DNA of 64,000 bases from Marisa cornuarietis (lineage: Eukaryota; Mollusca; Gastropoda; Architaenioglossa; Ampullariidae). Made by a program: the position numbers and the translations under genes. The stretch's first letter is position 1, and each line of letters opens with the position of its first letter. The stretch is taken from positions 62,001 through 126,000 of the forward strand of contig SMMW01000091.1 in the NCBI GenBank assembly GCA_004794655.1, written 5' to 3'. Below the pieces are notes generated by a model that had not been told where the DNA came from, did no database searches, and saw nothing but the letters and a program-made list of their open reading frames with translations. Below, piece by piece: positions 14,901 to 27,800 of the stretch.

Positions 14901-17900
14901 GGATGAACTTTTAGACGACAGACATAGGACAGGATGAACTTTCAGACGACAGACATAGGACAGGATGAGCTTTCAGACGACAGACATAGGGCAGAATGAG
15001 CTTTCAGGCGACAGATATAGGACAGCATGAGTTTCAGACGACAGACATAGGACAGGATGAGCTTTCAGACGACAGACATAGGACAGAATGAGCTTTCAGG
15101 CGACAGACATAGGGCAGAATGAGCTTTCAGGCGACAGACATAGGACAGGATAAGCTTTCAGACGACAGACATAGGACAGGATGAACTTTTAGACGACAGA
15201 CATAGGACAGGATGAACTTTTAGACGACAGACATAGGACAGGATGAACTTTTAGACGACAGACATAGGACAGGATGAGCTTTCAGGCGACAGACAAAGGA
15301 CAGCATGAGTTTCAGACGACAGACATAGGGCAGAATGAGCTTTCAGACGACAGACATAGGACAGGATGAACTTTTAGACGACAGACATAGGACAGGATGA
15401 GCTTTCAGACGATGGAGAGAAAGTGGAGGTTCACCAGCTTTTGCGTACAAACGTTGTACAGGAGTGGTGCGGAAGGCATCCAAACAGATGCGGAGGCCTT
15501 GATGGTGAATAGGATCAAGAATTGAGACAGGACTCTCGAGCAGAGCCATAGATGATGGATCCATAGTCTGGCTTGGAGCGCACCAGGGCACAATACAGAC
15601 GAAGCAGGACCGTGCGGTTCGCCCCCCAGCTGACATGGACAACTACTCTAAGAACGTCCAAGGCTTTCTGACATGATAGGCGTAATGATTTGATGTGAGA
15701 AAGAAATGGAAGTTTTCGGTCAAAGATGACCCCAAGAAATTTTACTTCCTTGACCACTTTGAGAACCGTGCCATTCACAGAGATAGACGGGTTTGGGAAC
15801 ATGCATCACAGTTTACAAAAGTGGATGCATACAGACTTCGTAGGAGAAACTTTCTGTCACCCATTCCTTCACACCATTTATGCACAACTAAAGCCGGCAT
15901 TCGAGACAGGGTAGGGATCGGCCTCGGACACAGAGAGCAAAGTCGTCTACATACAACGAGGCCACCAAACCTGGACAGACAGATTTGAGGATAGCATCTA
16001 TTTTAATGTTAAAGAGAGTAGGTGATAGTATTTCGCCTGGGAGACCCCATACTACTACAGCTCTACAATGACAAGCATCACTACTACAGGTCAACAATGA
16101 CAAGTATCACGACTACAGCTCTACAATGACAAGTATCACTACTACAGCTCTACAAGAACAATCACTACTACTACAGCTATGAGCCCCTAGACACCACCAG
16201 CAGGAATCACTGCAGGTAGCTGTGAGCTCTGGCATGTAACTGCGGGGTACAAGTGCCAGCAGGTAACTACAGTATTAAAGTCTCTATACAAGCAGACTAC
16301 AGGTAACTACAGTATTAAAGTCTCTATACAAGCAGACTACAGGTAACTACAGTATTAAAGTCTCTATACAGACTACAGGTGTTAAGTGCCAGCAGGTAAC
16401 TACAGTATTAAAGTCTCTATACAGACTACAGGTGGTAAGTGCCAGCAGGTAACTACAGTATTAAAGTCTCTATACAAGCAGACTACAGGTGGTAAGTGCC
16501 AGCAGGTAACTACAGTATTAAAGTCTCTATATAAACAGACTATGGGTGGTAAGTGCCAGCAGGTAACTACAGTATTAAAGTCTCTATATAAACAGACTAT
16601 GGGTGGTAAGTGCCAGCAGGTAACTACAGTATTAAAGTCTCTATACAAGCAGACTACAGGTGGTAAGTGCCAGCAGGTAACTACAGTATTAAAGTCTCTA
16701 TACAAGCAGACTACAGGTGGTAAGTGCCAGCAGGTAACTACAGTATTAAAGTCTCTATATAAACAGACTATGGGTGGTAAGTGCCAGCAGGTAACTACAG
16801 TATTAAAGTCTCTATACAAGCAGACTACAGGTGGTAAGTGCCAGCAGGTAACTACAGTATTAAAGTCTCTATACAGACTACAGGTAACTACAGTATTAAA
16901 GTCTCTATACAGACTACAGGTAACTACAGTATTAAAGTCTCTATACAAGCAGACTACAGGTAACTACAGTATTAAAGTCTCTATACAAGCAGACTACAGG
17001 TAACTACAGTATTAAAGTCTCTATACAAGCAGACTACAGGTAACTACAGTATTAAAGTCTCTATACAGACTACAGGTGGTAAGTGCCAGCAGGTAACTAC
17101 AGTATTAAAGTCTCTATACAAGACTACAGGTGGTAAGTGTAACTCACTTCTCCGCGAGGTGGCGGTTGTGGAACTGTTCGTCTGTGTCCGGCAGCTGTAG
17201 CGGGAAGAAGATGTTGTAAAACTGCACGCTGCCGCATGTGGGACGACCTTGCAGCCACATCCACGCCAGCGTCAACATGCTAGACGTCGAGCGCGGCACC
17301 AGGATCTCGTCCACATCACCGAACATGACAAACCTGTGCGGGCGCGCAAGCACACACACACACACACACACACGTTTATATGTATCTCCACCACCGTGTT
17401 TGAGCCTCTTTCCCGCGAAATCATTTGATACGGCCCGCCAGGGCAATCGCACATTTCAATTAATCTATAAACTTTTTCTATAGCAACATAAATGTATTCA
17501 TAGTGAATAATAATAATAATAATTAGAATAATAATAATAATAACGTAAAATTTAAGGGACAAGCAAAGAACATCCATTACGGGATAGACAGAACAAATAC
17601 GAGTACATGGCGGGACAGACAAATGCTCTGGTGGGCTGTTCGCAGGCTATATGGACGAGTTTGGAGAATTATGCAGGCACGTGACCTTCACCCCAAGCCA
17701 AGGGTCGACCATTTCCGGTTTGATGTCGCCATAGCGTTCTTTGACTATTTCGTCTCATAACAAAATGGTCGTCGACATCGGTGTGCCACTTAGTGTACAG
17801 TTCAGGCCTCCAAGTGTCAACATTATCCTTTCATTGATATCCAAAAGATTAGCAAATAAAAACGCTCAGGCTGTAAAAACTAGTTTGAGTATATGAGTTT

Positions 17901-18850
17901 ATTTGTGCATGTGCAAGCATGTTGTGTGTTTAGCATGTGTGTCCACACTTTGTAAAGGCCATGAACTCTTCCATCAGGAGTGTGTACTAGTTATTATTAT
18001 TATTTCTGGCACAACCACAAACTACAAACAGAAAATTGTGCAATGGGAAAAAAGGTTCGTTATTTAGTCCTCTGTCTCCGTTTTAATAATAAACATATTT
18101 TTTACAGACTCCAAATAGTTGTTTCACAGTGGCAGAGCATAACTTGTGTTAATGTGCCGAAGAACGCGCATACTAACTTCAAGTTACCTGGACACGTGCA
18201 CGTTAATTACCTTGACATAAGCTGATTAATTTGCGAGACATGAGGTGGCTGCTCACCTGGACACGTGCAGGTTACGGTAGATGCAGTCTTGTATGTTTGC
18301 AAGCTGACCAAAGTAGTGGATATCTGTGGTTGGCACCGGGAGGTTCCACTGATAAAGGTCCAGCTGTCCACGTGACCTGTACAAGTCCAGAACGCGTTGC
18401 TCCTGGTGACCCACCTTCAGTGAGTACATGATGAAATGCTCAGTCTGCAACATTACACAACATCATGCTAGGTAGGGATCAGCTACTCGCTCTCTTTGGT
18501 CTACAACTTCACAAGTTCTCGTGAAACTCGTTAAAAGCTCAAGTTTTTGGTAGTTTCAGTTGAACTGGGGTTGTTTTTATTAATCCAAATTTGTTTAATA
18601 AAAACTTGAACAAATCTACGCGGGAGTTCACTCAGCACATAAGCTCAAAAAAATTACAGACAACAAAATTGCTTTAGAACATGGAGAAATAGGAAGAAAG
18701 CGCTGAATGTATTACAAATATAGAATCAAAGATAAATCCTTCACAACCACATATGAGTGCAAACATCAGACGCATAACAATTTTCATTCTTCGATGACAA
18801 ACACATGTATTTGGGGGGCACGGGCACACACGCACGCACGCACGCATGCA

Positions 18851-18893
<43 letters not shown>

Positions 18894-21800
18894 ATCAGAA
18901 TGGCGTGCGTTATCCCCATACAAATTCACAGCGTTTGTCCAGAAATTTGACGAAAATATTCCTTTCGTCTACAGCAGGGGTGGGTAACATAAATCATTTG
19001 ATCCGACCCGCTAAGACAGCCGCAGAGTTCAGTAACTTTATCAGCTTTGTTCATAGCAACATAAATTTATATTGCATGAATCATACTAATAATGTAAACT
19101 TTGAGGGACAAGTAAAGAACATTTATTACTGGATAAGAGTACATGGCGGGACAGCCACGTATGCTCTTGACGGCTGCCTGCAGCCTCTGGAACGATTGAG
19201 GAGAATTATGCACGTGACCTTCTCTCTAAGACGAGGGTAGGCCACTTCCGGTTTGATGTCAACTGTTGATAGGCATGGCGTTTCTCGACCACCTCGTCTC
19301 ATACCATAACAAAATGGTCGTCGACATTGGTGTGTCCCTTAATGTACAGGCCTACAAGTGTCCAATATTATCTTTTCATGGATTTCCAAAAGATGAGCGA
19401 AGTAAAAAGATTTGACTGATTCCTTTGGGTTTATGAGCTTATTTGTGCACGCGCAAGCATTTCTGTGTTTAACATGAGTGTGGACACTTTGGAGCTGCCA
19501 TAAACTCCTCCAGGAGCATGTCTGTGTGTTTCTCTTTGCTTTTTGTAGGATTGTGGTGACTCGGAAGACAGCAGAGCAAGGAAGGGTGGGAATATACCCG
19601 TTGCAAAAGTGTTAACACACTGTGGCGAAACTACAGCTTCACCCAATATAGCAGGCTTATTTTTTAAGAGATAATTGTGTATGTCACTCGAATGATGTTA
19701 TAAATATCAAAATAGTCCTTTACAGGAAAAAGGTTTCCCACTCCTAGTCTACAAGGAGGTCGTACGACGTTTGGTTAGTGTACGTTCTTTAGAAGCATCT
19801 TTATTATCCGTGTTTCTTGTACTCACAGTAAGATGTTTATTATCCATGTTTCTTGTACTCACAGTAAGATGTTTATCATCCATGTTTCTTGTACTCACAG
19901 TAAGATGTTTATCATCCATGTTTCTTGTACTCACAGTAAGATGTTTATTATCCATGTTTCTTGTCCTCACAGTAAGATGTTTATTATCCATGTTTCTGGT
20001 ACTCACAGTAAGATGTTTATTATCCACGTTTCTTGTCCTCACAGTAAGATGTTTATTATCCACGTTTCTTGTCCTCACAGTTAGATGTTTATTTAGAACT
20101 AGATCATCAGTAAACATGAGGATAAACAATTCTATCAGATCTGGACACAACTGAACACCATGTTTGCCACTGCTAGATATTTTCTCAGCTATTTTGTTCA
20201 TAATAAGTGAAAATAATGTTGGTCTGGTTATACATCCTTGTCAGAGGCCTCGAGGGCACTGAAAAAAAATCACTGAGTTTGCCCTTCGTCCGAATACATA
20301 ATTTTAGAGAATGATACATTGACATTATTGCTGTAGTAAATAGGGGAGATGCTCCAGAATTAATTAGGGCCCTCAGCAATGTAGTGTGTTGGACTGAGTA
20401 GTAGGCCCTTTTCAAGTCCACAAAACACATACAGTTTGGCCGGTTTACTGAGATATTTCTGAGTAACAGCATGTAATGAAAATAAATTGTGTGTTGCTGA
20501 GTAGCCCTCTCTAAAGCCTGCTTGGGTTTCTGGTAAAAGTTTATTTTCTTCAAACCAATGATATAGTCTTGCATTTAGTATTAATGCTTAGCATTTTCCC
20601 ACCACACTTAGCAGGGAGATACCTTTGTAGTTACAGGGGCACTCACGATTCCTTTCTTATAAATGGGCACACTTATAGTTTCTTTCCACATATCTAGACA
20701 TTGCCCGCTAGCAAAAATTAAATTAAAATATTTAGTTATGAGAGAGTAGAGAGGAACCGAGTGAGACATGAAGAGGAGGTCTTGAAGACTTAGCACTTCA
20801 CAACAAACGGCCAGTGGGTCTCTCCCCCTACCTCCCCCGACTGCTTGTTTATCTCCCCTTATCTGCCCCTCACATTACGGAGTCAGCTTTTACCTCTGAT
20901 CACTACAATCAAAGAGTATACATCATTGGTACAACAGGACTGTGGAGTGTGGAGTCTTGCTCCCCATCCACAAATTACTCTGTCTACTGAGTGTGTGCTT
21001 ACATATATAAAGACACAGGTGCGCGTGCAAACTGCTGCGTGTGACGGTGTGACACATGGGAGAACGTGGACAGAAACATTCCACTGGTCCGTAACCGTTC
21101 ATAGCAGTAAACAACTCACAGACAGCAGTGACTAAATGTCAACATCTCAACAATCAGATGATGTCGATGTGTGAGGATTATTGCATTAACGCTCGAAAAC
21201 CACGCAGTTCATGCATGCGTACATATGTGTGTGCGTGTATATATATATATTATAAGAGAGAGAGAGAAGCTCACCCCAAAGAATCGGTTGAAGGTAAACA
21301 TCTCGACCATGGGTGTGATGGCTGCCATAGTGGAGTGGAGCGCGGGGTTGCAGCGCGTGAGGTTGCGGAGGAGTTTGCTGCTGTACGTGTGCCAGTGTAC
21401 ATACACCACGTTGAGCGGCTGCTGGTCCTGCGACTCGTTCCAGGCAGGCGGCACAACGGACACAGCCTGGGGACGATCCCCCGCCACCAGGGGGCAGATG
21501 ACTGCTGCCGAGCGGTACCTGCACGAGGCGGGATGGGGGGGAGGGGGAAATAATCATGTAAGTACATATACATCATGTCAAACGTGTAAATCGCTTTATG
21601 TACATCGAAAACATTCCAAATCATCGGGTGAAAGATATTTATATATACATAAATATATTGTGACTGAAAGTAAACCTTTGTTTTATAACCGCAAGTTTGA
21701 TTAAAATCGTCAGTAATTGTCAATAAGTTTATTTTGCCGTTTCACTTGTCTTCCCCTTTAAAGTAAAAATCAAGAGGGTCGCCAAGTGCCCGACACACAC

Positions 21801-24800
21801 TCTAAGCGGTTCGAGACCCCTTGATCCCACTGCGTGGTAGACACTTGACCCCTTCCCTCCCCGCTTCCCAGTTGACGCCGCTGTTGAGCTGACATCTCAC
21901 CCCTGAGAGGGTGGGGGTAGAAATGGAAGAGGAGGGCAACGAACAGCCTCACTACAAAATCTGACCCCGAGATTAGAGAAGACTACAGCCAATGAGGCTA
22001 CACTTCACTAAACACTACAGCCTACAGGTACTGACCACTAAACACTACAGCCTACAGCTATTGACCACTAAACACTACAGCCTACAGGTACTGACCACTA
22101 AACACTACAGCCTACAGGTACTGACCACTAAACACTACAGCCTACAGGTACTGACCACTAAACGCTACAGCCTACAGCTACTGACCACTAAACACTACAG
22201 CCTACAGCTATTGACCACTAAACACTACAGCCTACAGGTACTGACCACTAAACACTACAGCCTACAGGTACTGACCACTAAACACTACAGCCTACAGGTA
22301 CTGACCACTAAACACTACAGCCTACAGGTACTAACCACTAAACACTACAGCCTACAGTTACTGACCACTAAACACTACAGCCTACAGCTATTGACCACTA
22401 AACACTACAGCCTACAGGTACTGACCACTAAACACTACAGCCTACAGGTACTGACCCCTAAAGTGACTGATGGGTACTAACTGTACAAGCTACACTAACT
22501 ACCCTAACTACAAACTACACTAACTGACGAGTACAAACTACACTAACTGTACAAGCTACACTAACTGACGAGTACAATCTACACTAACTGAAGGGTACAA
22601 TCTACACTAACTGTAAAAGCTACACTAACTGACGAGTATAAAACTACACTAACTGACGGGTAGAAACTACACTACACTAACTGACGAGTACAAACTACAC
22701 TAACTGACGGGTTAAAACTACCCTACACTAACTGACGGGTACAAGCTACACTAACTGACGGTAGAAACTAAACTACACTAAATGACAGGTACACTACACT
22801 AACTGACGGGTGACGGGTACAAGCTACACTAAATGACGGGTACAAGCTACACTAACTGACGGGTACAAACTACACTAACTGACGGGTAGAAACTACACTA
22901 CACTAAATGACGGGTACAAGCTACACTAACTGACGGGTACAAACTACACTAACTGACGGGTAGAAACTACACTACACTAAATGACGGGTACAAGCTACAC
23001 TAACTGACGGGTACAAACTACACTAACTGACGGGTAGAAACTACACTACACTAAATGACGGGTACAAGCTACACTAACTGACGGGTACAAACTACACTAA
23101 CTGACGGGTAGAAACTACACTACACTAAATGACGGGTACAAGCTACACTAACTGACGGGTACAAACTACACTAACTGACGGGTAGAAACTACACTACACT
23201 AAATGACGGATACAAGCTACACTAACTGACGGGTACAAACTACACTACACTAACTGACGAGTACAAGCTACACTAACTGACGGGTACAAGCTAGACTAAC
23301 TGACGGGTACAAACTACACTAACTGACGGGTAGAAACTACACTACACTAACTGACGGGTACAAACTACACTAACTGACGGGTAGAGACTACACTACACTA
23401 ACTGACGAGTACAAACTACACTAACTGACGGGTACAAACTACACTACACTAACTGACGAGTACAAACTACACTAACTGACGGGTACAAACTACACTAACT
23501 GACGGGTAGAAACTACACTACACTAACTGACGGGTACAAACTACACTAACTGACGGGTACAAACTACACTAACTGACGGGTACAAGCTACACTAACTGAC
23601 GGGTACGCTTAGCTGAACTGAGATAAGAGCAGATGACAGTTGTAAGAAGTAAACACCACAGGTGTAAAGAAAACCTGCCAGACGGCCGGCCAGACAAACA
23701 GTCAGACAGACTGACATGTTTAACTAAGCACAGAAGAATATTGCTGACGTAAGACTCCAACAAAAGAAGCAGGTGAAAGTAAAATACCCACACAAAGAAC
23801 ACATGAAGACATTAAGAGACGATAAATAAAGATTTAAAACCCGAATACTGTGAAAGCAATAACCAAAACATTTCTCCATATAAAGATGTGCGTTTACAGG
23901 GAGCAGTCAGTGCCAGGTCACGTGATCACACAGACAACTACACAGGGTAGCTCCTATCAACCCTTTCACACGTGTGTGTAGTCGTCACGCACATACACCA
24001 ACAATACACATACACTCCATGTGTGTGCTCGGAGCCGTTAGATGCCACGTCACGTCAACTCTCGTGTGTGTGTGTGTGTGTGTGTGTCAGGGAGAGATAA
24101 TCTGAAGAAGCTTTGTTGCTAAGAAGCTCATTAGTAACTGCATTTCTCATGTTCTTGACAAACAATAGTAAGTCCTTTATGACCCCCCCCCCCCATTGAC
24201 ATCCTCTACTCTTTGTTGTTCAAACTCAACTGGTCTTTGAAGACATGCTGCACCTTGTACGTTACACGTATACACATGTCTTCTGGTACTTTGGAATATT
24301 GTTTATACTACTCAGCTGTATGCCTTGTGTGTCAGGTTGGATGTCTCTTCGCCTCCAGGAAATTAGTGAAAATACTTCCCTAATAAAAAAAACTTGTCAA
24401 ATGTTTATAGTGTCCCTCAGCCAAACGTGTGAGCCGTTATTTTGTTGTGAAATGTTCGTGATCTCTGTTCTGTAGGTGACCAGTTCAAGTGTGTACAGTA
24501 GTGTACAATAGTACCGATAGCGTCAGTGTTTACAATAGTACTGTCAGAGAGAAGTGTGTACAATAGTATAGACATAGACGAGTGTGTACAATGGTACTGT
24601 CAGCGTCAGTGTTTACAATAGTACTGGCAGAGAGAAGTGTGTACAATAGTATAGACATAGACGAGTGTGTACAATGGTACTGTCAGCGTCAGTGTTTACA
24701 ATAGTACTGGCAGAGAGAAGTGTGTACAATAGTATAGACATAGACGAGTGTGTACAATGGTACTGTCAGCGTCAGTGTTTACAATAGTACTGGCAGAGAG

Positions 24801-27800
24801 AAGTGTGTACAATAGTATAGACATAGACGAGTGTGTACAATGGTACTGTCATAGTCGAATGTGTACAATGGTACTGGCATAGACGAGTGTGTACAGTAGT
24901 ACTGACAGCGTCAGTGTGCACAATAGTATAGACATAGATGATTGTGTACAATGGTACTGGCATAGACGAGTGTGTACAATGGTACTGGCATAGACAAATG
25001 TGTACAGTAGTACTGACATAGACAAGTGTTACAATAGTACTGACAGATACTACTGTGTACAGTAATACTGAAAACGTCATTGTGTAAGTAGTACTGACAG
25101 AGAGAAGTGTGTACAATAGTACTGACAGTGTGTACAGTAGTGCTGACAGACACGAGTGTGTACAAAAGTATTGACATAGTGTGTACAATAGTACCGATAG
25201 CGTCAGTGTGTACAATAGTACTGGCAGAGAGAAGTGTGTAGAATAGTACTGACAGTGTTACAGTAGTGCTGACAGACACGAGTGTGTACAGAAGTGTTGA
25301 CATAGACGAGTGTATACAATAGTACTGTCAGCGTCAGTGTGTACAATAGTACTGGCAGAGAGAAGTGTGTACAATAGAATAGACATAGATGATTGTGTAC
25401 AATGGTACTGGCATAGACGAGTGTGTACAATAGTACTGGCATAGTCAAATGTGTACAATGGTACTGGCATAGACAAGTGTGTACAGTAGTACTGACAGGG
25501 TCAGTGTGTACAATAGTATAGACATACACGAGTGTGTACAATAGTACTGTCATTGTCGAGTGTGTACAATGGTACTGGCATAGATGAGTGTGTACAATGC
25601 TACTGTCATAGTCGAGTTTGTACAATAGTACTGTCATAGTCGAGTGTGTACAATGGTACTGGCATAGACGAGTGTGTACAATAGTACTGGCATAGTCAAA
25701 TGTGTACAATAGTACTGGCATAGTCGAGTTTGTACAATAGTACTGTCATAGTCGAGTGTGTACAATAGTACTGTCATAGTCGAGTGTGTACAATAGTACT
25801 GTCATAGTCGAGTTTGTACAATAGTACTGTCATAGTCGAGTGTGTACAATGGTACGCAGTAGTACAGACAGCAACAAGTGGCAGCGTCAGTGTGTACAGT
25901 AGTATTGACATAGACGAGAGTGTATAATAGTACTGTCATAGTCGAGTTTGTACAATAGTACTGTTATAGTCGAGTTTGTACAATGGTACTGTCATAGTCG
26001 AGTTTGTACAATAGTACTGTCATAGTCGAGTGTGTACAATAGTACTGTCATAGTCGAGTTTGTACAATAGTACTGTCATAGTCGAGTTTGTACAATAGTA
26101 TTGTCATAGTCGAGTTTGTACAATAGTACTGTCATAGTCGAGTTTGTACAATAGTACTGGCATAGTCGAGTTTGTACAATAGTACTGGCATAGTCGAGTT
26201 TGTACAATAGTACTGTCATATTCGAGTGTGTACAATAGTACTGTCATAGTCGAGTTTGTACAATAGTACTGTCATAGTCGAGTTTGTACAATAGTACTGG
26301 CATAGTCGAGTTTGTACAATAGTACTGTCATAGTCGAGTGTGTACAATAGTACTGTCATAGTCGAGTGTGTACAATAGTACTGTCATAGTCGAGTTTGTA
26401 CAATAGTACTGTCATAGTCGAGTTTGTACAATAGTACTGTCATAGTCGAGTTTGTACAATAGTACTGTCATAGTCGAGTGTGTACAATGGTACGCAGTAG
26501 TACAGACAGCAACAAGTGGTCAGTGTGTACAGTAGTATTGACATAGACGAGAGTGTACAATAGTAAGTCGAAAACCTCCCTATCTCGAATTAATTGTTAG
26601 TTCCTGGCCAAATTCCCTTAACAACAATATATTTTAGATCTCCTTAACTCGAAGAGTTTTTGGCTTCCAACGTCCGTAAGTCGAATTTTGAGTCATCACC
26701 AACCAGACGCAACTATGTCTCAAACTGTTCCAAACTATGTTCCAAACTGTCTCAAGAAAGACTTTTATCCCATTGTCCTTTCATCTTTGTGTAAAAGGTT
26801 CGTTGCGTGCTCTGTTCCGCAGTGGACAACTGACTCACACCAGTTCCACCTTTGAAGTTGACCGACTCAGAGGAACTGGCCGACACTAGACTTTTCCCCC
26901 CGGCCACTTCAAGTCGGCGGACCGCGCATCACTGGTCAAGATTTATGGCCACAAGACTTGACCATCCTTTCAGGCGGTGGCAACTTGACCAGTGGACCGT
27001 TGGTGGTTCACACGCAAACTTACTGTGAAAAATACGTTTTCCTTACTTTGTCAGTCTCTTATCGGGACGAGCACTGAATAGAGTTCGTGTCGGTGTGCTT
27101 TTTCCCGCCTATTACGCCATTTTCCCTAACTTGAAAACTCCGTAAGTCGAATTCTTTTTTCGGGTCCCTTTGAGTTCGACTTAGCGAGGTCCAACTGTAG
27201 TACATACAGTATATACCGTGCACATAGTATATACAGTGCACACACAGTGCATAGAGTGATATAGTACACATATAGTGCACAGTCTGTCACGTGATCATAG
27301 CTCATACTCTTGAGAGATGTCCTGCCTGTCTGCTAATGTTGCTATATTTCCGGATATGTGTTCGATAAAAGGGACTGGTTGTATCGGAGTAATCACAGCC
27401 TGACTATATCATACTGTACTGTCTTGTAGTCTTCAACAATGCATGTTGTCAGCCATCGTCTAAATCTTCTTGTCTTTAAGTTTGCGCACATCCTGCTCAA
27501 TAGCATTCAAGCTGTCAATGATGCATCAAGTCCTTTCCGGAAGACAACATGAGCTGCGCCTTCAACAATACCAAAACTACCCTGTACACATTTCACACTT
27601 CATCCAAGAGTATTTCCTTCATCAGCTTTTAAAAACAGTCATATATGTAGACAGACACAGCCATATCTATTTATAGACAGACAACCATATATACATAGAT
27701 ATGTAGACAGACACAACCATATCTATTTATAGACAGACAACCATATATACATAGATATGTAGACAGACACAGCCATATCTATTTATAGACAGACAACCAT

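Noticed and set aside
11588..15411. CRISPR-like array
   Set aside because: No unique spacers; units are head-to-tail and variable, and the genome is eukaryotic.
16386..17003. Long overlapping open frames on both strands (205 and 182 aa) with internal repeats
   Set aside because: They follow from a 57-bp period (multiple of 3) with no stop in the unit. No composition or domain of a protein, and they lie in an intron.
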